Below are positions 8,843 through 17,900 of a stretch of 64,000 nt of DNA, piece after piece. The DNA comes from Gp6-AA40 sp035293405 (GTDB lineage Bacteria > Acidobacteriota > Vicinamibacteria > Vicinamibacterales > UBA2999). Location of the stretch: NCBI GenBank assembly GCA_035293405.1, contig DATDOE010000138.1:57238-121237 (forward strand). Direction: 5' to 3'. The notes beneath the pieces were generated by a model that was not told the origin of the DNA, did no database searches, and saw nothing but the letters and a program-made list of their open reading frames with translations. Position numbers and translations under genes: made by a program. Each line of letters starts with the position of its first letter. Positions within the stretch are counted from its first letter, which is position 1.

Positions 8843-9129
8843 CCTAAGTTGTGTCCACGCAATGTGTTGCAGGACGCGTTACGAAGAACTTTCGAGGAAC
8901 TGCCGTTCCCCCTTCTGCATATATCCAACTCAAGACCCCAAAAGTCGGTCAGTCTATTTTGGAGGTGTCTACAAAGGGGGGAAGCTTACGCGCCGGCCGC
9001 GCGGCGATGCTGACGCGCGAGTCGCGATTCGTGACCGCGACGAATCGCGCCAGCGGCGGACTGCTCGTCGCGACGGGGACGCTGCTCGCGCTGAGAGGCG
9101 ACTGAGATTAGATCGCGGCGAATCGAAAT
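8843..9129. other. Island left margin, no supported gene
   Basis: 287 bp between the tRNA remnant and the zinc-finger membrane gene. Plus-strand open frames here have no recognisable motif or ribosome binding site. Composition is less GC-rich than the flanks. No integrase fragment was recognised. Confidence 0.5.
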
Positions 9130-9696
9130 TCAATGGACGCGATCAGACTCTTCAGACTGGGACGTGTATCGAGATGATGCTAGCCGCATCACGAGATACA
9201 GGAGCGCACCAGCGCCAGTTGCTCCGACTAGCCCCGCCGAGACGCCGACCTGAAACCATAACCACCACGCAGGACCGACCCAGAGGAGCCAAAGCACGAT
9301 CGCCAACGGACTTTTACGCGTCAGCGCGCGTTCAACCATCGGCAAGATCAGCAGTGTCAAGACCAAACATACGCCGGCGTAACCGAGTAGGTTCAGGATC
9401 CCGCGAATCGATAGCGACGGGGCGAGGCTTGCCGCGAAATAGTCGACTAGAATCCACGCGAGCGCCAACGAGGGCAGGAGTGCGATCCAGACGCGTGTCT
9501 GAATTTCAGCGGGAGTTCGATTGAACCCCAGTGCCCGCCAGCATCTCCCTGGCCAACTCTCCTCCTGCACCCTCCAATACATTCCGCGGATACACTGCTC
9601 GCACACTGCTGCGCTTTGGCCCGTGAGGAATCCTCTGCCACTTGCGGCATCAGCCCCACAGAAGTCGCAGACAACGTCAGACTGCCTTACGGACAT
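9130..9696 (-). CDS. ClpX-type zinc-finger four-helix membrane protein; possible RHS immunity protein
   Basis: 188 residues. The N-terminus holds a four-cysteine knuckle, CDFCG (10-14) and CEQC (32-35), spaced like the ClpX/treble-clef zinc finger. The rest carries about four hydrophobic helices (IALLPSLALAWILVDYFAA, LLGYAGVCLVLTLLILPM, SPLAIVLWLLWVGPAWWLW, VGATGAGALLYLVM). It starts 43 nt after the RHS gene stop on the same strand, the usual place for the immunity gene of a polymorphic RHS toxin. That role is inferred from position only; no known immunity family was recognised. A zinc-ribbon-gated membrane protein of other function is equally possible. Confidence 0.6.
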   Translation of the reverse strand: MSVRQSDVVCDFCGADAASGRGFLTGQSAAVCEQCIRGMYWRVQEESWPGRCWRALGFNRTPAEIQTRVWIALLPSLALAWILVDYFAASLAPSLSIRGILNLLGYAGVCLVLTLLILPMVERALTRKSPLAIVLWLLWVGPAWWLWFQVGVSAGLVGATGAGALLYLVMRLASSRYTSQSEESDRVH

Positions 9697-9739
9697 TGAT
9701 CACGAGTAAAGTGCGGGTCTGCGCCGACGTGACGATTGT

Positions 9740-12700
9740 TCAGCACTTGAAGCAATTGCCTTTCGGGTCGGCAGCTGACATGCACGCGTTGTATCCCTGA
9801 TTACTTTGCGTCGCACAGTAGGTCTCCAAAACCGTGCACGACACGGACCATACCACGATAGATCCCAGGCCTACAATCGCGCCCATTCGCCCGGTGGTCG
9901 TGATGATAGTCTTGGGGTTCATTACCGTTGGGTTATAGGGCTTTGCTTTAAATGGAGCGGTCCACCCTCTCGGGCCTCCCGGTGGCAACGGCGGTGTAGG
10001 CGGCGGAGGATTCGGAAACGGCAAGACGTCGAGGCCAAAGGGATCACGATATGCGATCGGATTGTTTAACGCGTACGTGGCTCGGTTGACGCCTGACAGC
10101 AGCCCGAGTGGGTCCTCCGACAGCCACCGTGCCAGTTCCTGATCGTACGTGCGATAGAGCGTCGAATACGTGTTCGATGCGGCGTGCACGCTATGTCCGG
10201 TGAAGCCGTGGCTCGTCACGTCGGTCCCTGCAGCGAGTGATCGTCGGCCCCATGGGTCGTAGGTGTACCGAGCCAGTAACGTCCCGGACGCGTCCGCCAC
10301 CTCGGTTACGCTGCCAAGATGATCAGCAGCGAAGAAGCGAGCTGCAGCCGCAATCTGCTCCCCGTATGCAAACGATCGGCGCGTCACCGTCGTGCCATCG
10401 GGGGCTCTTTCCTCGCAGATCTGCAGACCGCACCAAATCACCTTCGTATCCGCCTGGACGATTCCGTTGTCCTTTTGAATCACGCGGACACGTTGTTGAG
10501 TGCCGTCATAAATGAACTCACTGCGCGTGGTCCCGACACTCACTGCGACGAGTTGATTCCGCGCATCCCATTCGAAAGTGCGGCTACCATCGGAGGTGAG
10601 ATTGCCATTCAAGTCGTACGTGAAGGCTTTCGTGCCGCCAAGCACGTTGGCCTGATACTGACGCGTCGTTTCATTGCCGCTTGGGTCAGTGGCCTTGATC
10701 GACACCGTGCTCGTTCCAACGGGCAGCACAGGTGTTGCACGAAACGCATTGCTCGAATCGACGACGGCCGGCGCGCCCTGGACATTGACGATTGCCGGTT
10801 CGTTCACAGTACCGCGAAACTGAAGCGGACCGCCGGGAGAGTACGTCACGAGTCGGTTCAGGCTATTGTGCATTGCTGCTGTAACCTGGTCATCAATCTG
10901 CTCGAACGCACGGTTGCCTGCTGGATCAAAACCGTAGGCATAGCGCTTTAGAATTGTGAGCACGCCGGCCGTGTTCTGCTTTATCGCACTGGTGAGCTGA
11001 TCGGCACTGTCGTATCCGTACGTCCACGACACCGCAGGGTCGCTGTCTGCCTGTTGCTGCCAGGTGCTGACATTGCCAACGACGTCGTACGTATAGTCGA
11101 ATTTGGACAGCGTCGCGCCACCGGGGTACTTGTGATGAATCGTCTGCAGCCGATGATCCTGGATCGCTGGGAGAAACGAATACGTGCTCGTCTGCCCATT
11201 CGGATACGCCACGGTAGCGAGGCGACTCGTCGTTCCGTCGTATGTGTACGTGAATGTGCCTAGTACGTTAGCCTCGGTCGTCACCCGGCCGAGAGCGTCG
11301 AGCGTCCAGGTCATGGTGTTCAGCGAGCTGTTAATTGACCGCGATGTTACGCGTCCGAGTTCGTCGTAGCCGTACGCGACCACATCGTTGGGTAGCGGCC
11401 CGTCCACGGTGGCGAGATGGCCAGCCCCGAGCTGTCCCGGTGCATGGTAGGCATATGCAGTGGTTCCGACCGCGTCCTGCATCGTCGCAGCACGCGGATA
11501 AGCGGGATCGTATGTGTAGCTCAAACCAGGTGTGGCAATAGCGGCGTTTGTGTAAGTTGTGCCGTTCAGGCTGTCGTCCGCGTAATACGTGTGCGTCGTG
11601 ACCTGATCCTTCGGATCGGTGACCGTTTTCAGGCGCCCTGTGGCATCGTAGGTGTAGAGCGTGTCCGTCGTCCCGTCAGCACGCAGTTCGCTGGTGACGC
11701 GCCCCTGCACATCGCGCTCCCACGACGTACGCTGCCCTTTGCCATCGATGAGTGCATCGAGTCCGCCACATGCACACCACTCCCATTGGATGACACGCCC
11801 GATTGGGTCACGACTGGCCGTGCGCCTAGCGGCGCTGTCGTAATAGTGCCGTGTGACCCGGTCCTTGCGATCACGCTCCTCCCCGACGTCCAGCCGGTGA
11901 TACGTAAACTGCTCAAACGTACCGTCAAGGTATGTTCGCTTGGTCACTCGGCTGAGGCCGTCGTAGTCGGTCGTGATCGAATCCCCATTAGGATCGGTCA
12001 CCGTTCTGGTGCGGCCGTAGGCGTCGTAAGTGAACGTCGTTGTTGATCCTGTGATCGGTCCGGTGATGCCCAAAAGGTATCCCGTTGGGCCAGTATCGTA
12101 GACAAATGTCGTCGTCTCGTTCTTTGCGTTGGTCACCGTTAAGGGCCGACTGTCGGCGTTATAGGTCGTAGTGGTGGTCCGGCCGGCGCCATCCGTCGCC
12201 GTGGCCGGCAGGTGCTGCGCGTTGTAACCTCCGTAGCTTGCGAGCAGATCCGTGCCGGTTCCGGTGACCTGCCGCACCTCCAGCAAGTCGATGCCGTTGA
12301 CCGCGTAGGTGTACGTCGTCTGCCGCCCGAGCGGATCGGTGCTTGACGTTACCATCCCCTTCCCGTTGTACGTCATCTGTGTAAGCTGCGTAGCACCACC
12401 GTCGAGCACGCGCGCGATCATCGTCGGGTTCCGTCCCGTGCCAGCCACGTTCGAGACGGTCGGTGATTGGTCGGGATAGCGGTACCACACGCGCGTTTCA
12501 AGAGGCCGCTTGACACTATGGGGGATGTTCCACGCGTGCCCAAGCTGGTACGCCATCTCCTGCTGCAGAAGCCACTTCGTAATGACCGCGCTTGACAGTG
12601 CGCCAGGCGCGACGGCCATCGCCTGCTTGCTCCAATACAGCGAGTTGTATTGATCCATGTCCTCGTTCCACGCCGCGAACCCTGCGGGCACGTCCGCCGG

Positions 12701-14818
12701 CAATTGCGCCGGGATCCCCGCCGTGGTGCCGAGGTGGTATTCGAGCCGCTCGGTGCCGCCTTCCGGATCGGTCGCCTCGACACGGCGGAAGCTGCCCGCC
12801 GCGAGCGAGTCCGGCCCGCGTCGGAACGTTGTCGTCCCATAGGGCGTGGTCATCGAGGTCATGAAGTCGGTGTCGTCGTACGCGAAGCTCGAGGTCATAC
12901 CGACTGCGTCCGTGATCGACATCAGCCGCCCCGAGCTGTCATAGCTGAGAAGCGCGGTCCGCCCGAAGGGGTCCGTGATTTTTGTGATGAGCAGTGGGTC
13001 GCCGGAATTCGCGTACGACAGCGTCGTGACTTGTCCGACGGCGTCCGTCAACGCGACCAGGCGGAAGCTCGAATCGTAGGTAAAGGCGAGTGTATTGCCT
13101 TGCGGATCGATCAGCTCGGTCAGCAAGATCTTCCGGTTCGGCAGCGACGCTACGCGGTCCGGAAATGTGAACACCTCGACAGTGCCGTCGGGTAACCGTC
13201 GTTCGTAGCGAGGTGGGTCGTTGGCGACCTGCACGAGAGTTGCGCGGCTCTTGAAGTGTGTGGATCCGCCGAACGACGTGTACTTCTCGATGCCTTCACT
13301 GCGAAGCACGACGTCGGTCCACGCAAAGGGAGCGACCAGCATCGTATTGTTGTCGGTCACGTACGAGAGCCAGTCAAAGCTCCATAGAGGACCGACACTG
13401 CTCGATGTCGGCACCGCGTCGAGCCGCGTGCTGCGATGGTTGTAGCGCAGCGTCCACGACATAGCGGGGCCACGTGGAGGCGTGTACGTCAACGGTGTAT
13501 CAATGACGACGATCGCCGCCATCGAAGGATGCAGCCTATAGCGTGGCATTCCGGGTCCGAATCCACCACCACCGCCGCCACCACCGCCACCACCGCCACC
13601 GCATCCGCAGTCGTCTTCTACAGGCAGTCCCGGGTGACACCGACCGACGATGCGATCGGCTTCGACGGACTCAACAGCGCGACCGACAACAGCACGCGAC
13701 GATGTAGGAACAAGCACGTAACCGCTTCCTTCGTCCCGCAGCGCGTTGCGCGACATCACCATCTCGCCGCCGAGCGCCGGGTCACGTAGTACGAAGCCGT
13801 TCTCGCGAGTGGCAATGACCGCCGAGTAGTGCTCGCTCTTCAGATGCACAATTGACGGCACCGGAATCTCCATCATGTCGTCCACGAAGCGCATCTCGAG
13901 CGCGACGCCAGCCTCGTCCGCCAGATCGCGGAGCGCCACGAGCGACGTGCCCATGTGTGCCGGCCGATACGCGTCGACCTGCTTGATCGCGCGAGGGTTG
14001 TTCTTGCCGGTCACTGACATGAGGGACTTCAGCGCTTCCGGGCCAGAGTAGACAGCCATCTCGTGGTGATTCGTGAGCTGCCACAGGCCCTCGCGCGCTT
14101 CGGTCACCTTGTTGCCGGCGGATCCACGAATCGGGCGACGTCCGATCTCGTCGAGCTTCTTCTGCAGCGCATCGACCTGGCCGAAGGTCATCGCATGCGT
14201 GAGCCACTCGGACACGGCGATATCCGCCAGGTCGCGCACGGCCCGTTCGGTACCGTCCTTCGTCAGGTGCCACGCCTCGTCCCAGAGTCCGGCGGCACGA
14301 GAGAAATAACCTTCCCGCCATTTCAGCTTGCCCAGGTTTACCAGCAGCGACGGCCGCCACGGCGACTGCGGATAGCGCGCGGCGAACTCTTCGAGCATCC
14401 GCGCCGACCGCGATGAGGCAAACGCTTCCAGCGCGCGACCGAGATCGCGGTTCTCTTGGAGCGACGGCAGGCCATCCACGGGGCGCAGCGGGATCGGCAG
14501 CACGTACGCGCGCGCCAGATCGACCGAGGACGGCGTCTCGTCGAACCGGACGGTCAGGTCTGGCGCCGTCACCGCCGGGCGTCTGCGATTCACCGCAACC
14601 GGCGTCTCGGGTTCCGGGCTGGGCGGAACAGCGTCGGCCTTCTTCGACGGCTGCTCGGCCTGAGCGGCAGGCGCCGGTCCTGCTGATTGCGCGGCCGCAG
14701 CAGGTTCGGGCATCGTCGCCAGACACTGCAGCACGATGAGCACGCGCACGAGCGGGTCGGCGAGTCGTCGTCGGAGGATATGGTGTCGTCGCAGCATGAC
14801 TACTCGCATCCTGGTCAC
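9740..14818 (-). CDS. Large RHS/YD-repeat protein with C39-like domain
   Basis: 1692 residues. A leader covers residues 1-42. A peptidase-C39-like segment (about 245-380) has the later family landmarks (HLKSEHYSAVI, LRDPALGG), but the place of the catalytic Cys in CGPxAL reads SGPEAL, so it is probably non-proteolytic. A linker with CGCG and 13 glycines (about 402-418) follows. Many YD repeats (TYDATGRL, YDAYGRTRTVTDPNGD, YDSSGRLMSITDAVG) are interrupted near 1430 by an Ig-like insert (VDSSNAFRATPVLPVG). The RHS core lies at about 1560-1640 (RYTYDPWGRR, YDQELARWLSEDPLGL, ALNNPIAYRDPFGLD), with the conserved DPxG break point. The roughly 85-residue tip is proline-rich, then has one hydrophobic helix and several cysteines; it matches no toxin family I know. 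Lies between the giant RCC1 protein and the zinc-finger membrane gene. Confidence 0.88.
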   Translation of the reverse strand: MTRMRVVMLRRHHILRRRLADPLVRVLIVLQCLATMPEPAAAAQSAGPAPAAQAEQPSKKADAVPPSPEPETPVAVNRRRPAVTAPDLTVRFDETPSSVDLARAYVLPIPLRPVDGLPSLQENRDLGRALEAFASSRSARMLEEFAARYPQSPWRPSLLVNLGKLKWREGYFSRAAGLWDEAWHLTKDGTERAVRDLADIAVSEWLTHAMTFGQVDALQKKLDEIGRRPIRGSAGNKVTEAREGLWQLTNHHEMAVYSGPEALKSLMSVTGKNNPRAIKQVDAYRPAHMGTSLVALRDLADEAGVALEMRFVDDMMEIPVPSIVHLKSEHYSAVIATRENGFVLRDPALGGEMVMSRNALRDEGSGYVLVPTSSRAVVGRAVESVEADRIVGRCHPGLPVEDDCGCGGGGGGGGGGGGGFGPGMPRYRLHPSMAAIVVIDTPLTYTPPRGPAMSWTLRYNHRSTRLDAVPTSSSVGPLWSFDWLSYVTDNNTMLVAPFAWTDVVLRSEGIEKYTSFGGSTHFKSRATLVQVANDPPRYERRLPDGTVEVFTFPDRVASLPNRKILLTELIDPQGNTLAFTYDSSFRLVALTDAVGQVTTLSYANSGDPLLITKITDPFGRTALLSYDSSGRLMSITDAVGMTSSFAYDDTDFMTSMTTPYGTTTFRRGPDSLAAGSFRRVEATDPEGGTERLEYHLGTTAGIPAQLPADVPAGFAAWNEDMDQYNSLYWSKQAMAVAPGALSSAVITKWLLQQEMAYQLGHAWNIPHSVKRPLETRVWYRYPDQSPTVSNVAGTGRNPTMIARVLDGGATQLTQMTYNGKGMVTSSTDPLGRQTTYTYAVNGIDLLEVRQVTGTGTDLLASYGGYNAQHLPATATDGAGRTTTTTYNADSRPLTVTNAKNETTTFVYDTGPTGYLLGITGPITGSTTTFTYDAYGRTRTVTDPNGDSITTDYDGLSRVTKRTYLDGTFEQFTYHRLDVGEERDRKDRVTRHYYDSAARRTASRDPIGRVIQWEWCACGGLDALIDGKGQRTSWERDVQGRVTSELRADGTTDTLYTYDATGRLKTVTDPKDQVTTHTYYADDSLNGTTYTNAAIATPGLSYTYDPAYPRAATMQDAVGTTAYAYHAPGQLGAGHLATVDGPLPNDVVAYGYDELGRVTSRSINSSLNTMTWTLDALGRVTTEANVLGTFTYTYDGTTSRLATVAYPNGQTSTYSFLPAIQDHRLQTIHHKYPGGATLSKFDYTYDVVGNVSTWQQQADSDPAVSWTYGYDSADQLTSAIKQNTAGVLTILKRYAYGFDPAGNRAFEQIDDQVTAAMHNSLNRLVTYSPGGPLQFRGTVNEPAIVNVQGAPAVVDSSNAFRATPVLPVGTSTVSIKATDPSGNETTRQYQANVLGGTKAFTYDLNGNLTSDGSRTFEWDARNQLVAVSVGTTRSEFIYDGTQQRVRVIQKDNGIVQADTKVIWCGLQICEERAPDGTTVTRRSFAYGEQIAAAARFFAADHLGSVTEVADASGTLLARYTYDPWGRRSLAAGTDVTSHGFTGHSVHAASNTYSTLYRTYDQELARWLSEDPLGLLSGVNRATYALNNPIAYRDPFGLDVLPFPNPPPPTPPLPPGGPRGWTAPFKAKPYNPTVMNPKTIITTTGRMGAIVGLGSIVVWSVSCTVLETYCATQSNQGYNACMSAADPKGNCFKC

Positions 14819-14819
14819 T

Positions 14820-14911
14820 GGGCCGCCTGAAGGCGGCCCCTACGTTTCGTCTTGCGCCGCCTGAAGGCGGACACTACGTGCTCGTTCTCGTCCGCTCAAG
14901 CCGGACACTAC
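14820..14911. repeat. Three GC-rich hairpins with CTACG boxes
   Basis: The gap between the RCC1 and RHS genes consists of three related palindromes: GGGCCGCC-TGAA-GGCGGCCC then CTACG (14820-14844), CCGCC-TGAA-GGCGG then ACACTACG, and a degenerate TCCGCTCAAGCCGGA then CACTACG. Same family as at 24965, 40277, 50628 and 57976. Confidence 0.75.
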
Positions 14912-14915
14912 GTGC

Positions 14916-17900
14916 TCACGGAATCGGCACCGCGTTCGTCGGTTCAATCAACGTGATGACCGGCGGTGTCGTGTCGCCCGGCGTCGGCGTCAACGGGTCG
15001 TGGCGTGTGGAATCGAGCGGAAACGCATCCACGCCGTCGTTGAAGCCATCGCCGTCGGTGTCGGTAAGGAACGGGTCGGTGCCTACCGCGGCTTCGGCGG
15101 CGCTCGCGACTCCGTCGCCGTCCGGATCCGGATTGGCGCCGACGTCAGCGAGGTCGATCTCGACCAGATCGGTCAGGCCGTTGCCGTTGCTGTCGGCGTT
15201 CAACGGATCGGTGCCGCGTGCGAGCTCGCGCCAGGTGGGCACGCCGTCGTTGTCCTGGTCGGACGTGAGCACGGTCTGGTCGCCCGTACTGAGCCCCGCG
15301 ACCTGGGTGCCATCTCCGGCGCCCCCAGGTACCGCGGCCGTGCCGCTGCCCATCGCCCACACCGACCCATCGGCGCGAAGGATCGTGGAATGCGAGAATC
15401 CGGTGTCGGCGGCGAGAGCGGTGGGCATCTGCGGCAGCAGATTCGGCGAGGCCAGCATGAACTGGCCCCACGTCCACAGTCGCCCGTCCACGTCAGTGGC
15501 GATGCCGTGGAATGGACCAGCGGCAATCGTGCGCACGCGCGCCAAGGGCTGCACGATGTGCATACCCGTGGCGGACGTCGTATGACCGATTCCGAGTTGT
15601 CCAAACTGGTTGTCACCCCACGCACGCACGGTACCGTCCGCGAGTCGCGCCAGACCGAACGCGCGGCCGGCCGCGACATCAGCGACGCCGCTCAGATTCG
15701 CGATGCGCGTCGGGAGGCTCTTCGGCAGCGTGGTCCCGTCGGCGAGCTGGCCCGCGTTATTGACACCCCACGCCCATGCCCACCCGCCGGCAGCGCCCTC
15801 GTCCTCGACGGCGAGCGAGAAGTCCTCGCCTGCGGCCACGCGACGCACACCGCGCAGGCCGATGACCTGAACCGGCGTCGTTCTCGTCGTGGTGGTGCCG
15901 TCACCAAGCTGGCCGGCGCTGTTGTCACCCCACGCCCACACCGTGCCATCGGCTTTCACCGCCAGCTGATGGCCGTGTCCGGCGGCGACCGCCACGGCGT
16001 CGGTGAGCCCGCTGATTTGCGTGGGGGTCGGGCCGGTGCCTTCGCCCCAGCGCCACACCGTGCCGTCTTGTTTGATCGCGAGCGAGAAGTACCGGCCCGC
16101 AGCGATGACCTTCACGTCGGTCAGGACTTGCACCGGTGTCGTGTGATTCGTGCCCGTTCCATCGCCGATCTGGCCGAAATTGTTGTCGCCCCAGGCCCAG
16201 ACGACTCCGCCGGCCGTGAGCACGAGACTGTGAAATTCGCCGGCCGCCACCGCACCGGTGACCGCAAAATCAGCCCGCGACACCGCACTCACGGTTTGCC
16301 CGCTGGCCCAGGCGCGCACCTTCAGCAAGCGCGAGCGATCGATCGTGAGTCCCGTGGGCGGTACTTCGGGATCGCTCGTCGTGGGATCGACGCCGGTCAG
16401 GGTGTAACGAACCGTCGCGCCGCCTGGTGCCGACACGGTCACCGCTTGCGCGGTATCGAACCATCCTCCGCGCGGCGTGATCGTCGGCCTTCCCGATTGC
16501 CCGCTCGGATCGATCGTGAACGTCGCGGTGGCCACCGCGCTCGAGGTGTAGCCGGCGAGAAGGGCGCGTGCCTTCACCGTGGTCGTGCTGGTGAGCAGCA
16601 GCGGGTGCTGATACTGCGGCGAGGTCGTCGTCGGGTCGCTGCCATCCAGCGTGTAGCGAAGCGTCGCCCCGGTCGTGGCGACCGCGAGTGTCGCCAGCGT
16701 CAAGGACGGATAACTGCCCGCCGCAGGGGTGATCGTCGGCGTTGGGACCGTCCCGGCAGAGATCCAGTAGCTGGCAAAGCCCGAATCGCTCGATGTCCAA
16801 CCGGTCTTGAACGCGCGTGCCTTGACGGTACGCGTGTCGGACACGGCGATGGCGCTCGAATACGCGGTTGAGCTCGATGTCGGCTCGGTCGAGTCCAGCG
16901 TGTAGGTGATGGACGCACCAGGCGTGGTCGTGCTGATCGACACGTTCTGCGTGGACGCGTACCAGTTGGTCCCTGGTGACAGCGCAGGCGTGACCACTTT
17001 CAGCTCGTACGTCGCGCTCGTGATGTTGCTGATGACCGCGCCGGGCTTGAACGCTCGCGCGTTCAGGATTGTGGTCTGAGCGATACTGACTGAGCCGCCG
17101 GACGCGATCGACGTGCTGCTCTCGGTCGGGTCGTTGCCGTCGGTCGTGTACCGCACGACTGCCTCGGCGTCGGCCTCGGTAATCGTGACGTTGAACGTCG
17201 CATACGACAGACCCGAACCCACGCTGAAGACCGGTTGCGCGACCTTCCACGCCATGCCGGCGTCGGCAATCTGCACCGGTGTCCAGCGATTCGTCTGCGT
17301 GCCGTCGCCGAGCTGTCCTTCGTTGTTGCGCCCCCAGCTCCACACGGAGCCGTCGGTCCCGAGCGCGAGCGAGTGCTGCGCCCCCGCCCCGATCGCCGCG
17401 ATCATCGGCAGCCCCGACACCGAGACCGGCGTCGTGCGATTGATGCCGCTGCCGTCACCCAGCGACCCGTTGCCGTTGTTGCCCCACGCCCACACGACCC
17501 CGGAGGAATCGAGCGCGAGCGAATGCGATTCACCAGCAGCCACCGCGACGATGTTGGTCAGGCCGGTGACGGTGATGGGTGAGGTTCGCTGCGTGAGTGT
17601 GCCGTCGCCCAGTTGGCCGCTCCCGTTGAAGCCCCACGCGCGCACGGTGCCATCGCTCAATCGTGCCAGGCCGTGCGCGCTGCCGCCCGACACGCCGGTT
17701 GCCGTCGTCATGCCGGACACCGATCCCGGCGTGGTCCGGCTCGTCGTGTTCCCGGTGCCGAGCTGTCCGTTGCCGTTGTTGCCCCAGCTCCAGGCCGTCC
17801 CGTCCGATTTGACGGCCAGCGAGAACCCGTTGGCGGCGGCGACGGCGGTCACATTCGTCAATGTCGAGACCGCGACCGCCGTCAGGCGCTGCGTCGTTGT

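Noticed and set aside
8701..8928. 75-codon minus-strand frame over the tRNA remnant
   Set aside because: It is the antisense translation of tRNA-Leu (the GGTRTP pattern), a common false gene.
8843..9129. Integrase fragment at the left island border
   Set aside because: No tyrosine-recombinase RHRY-type motif was visible in any frame.
15000..16871. Long open frame of 623 codons on the plus strand
   Set aside because: It lies antisense to the RCC1/chitobiase gene; high GC leaves the opposite strand open. No family motif and Arg/Gly/His-rich composition.
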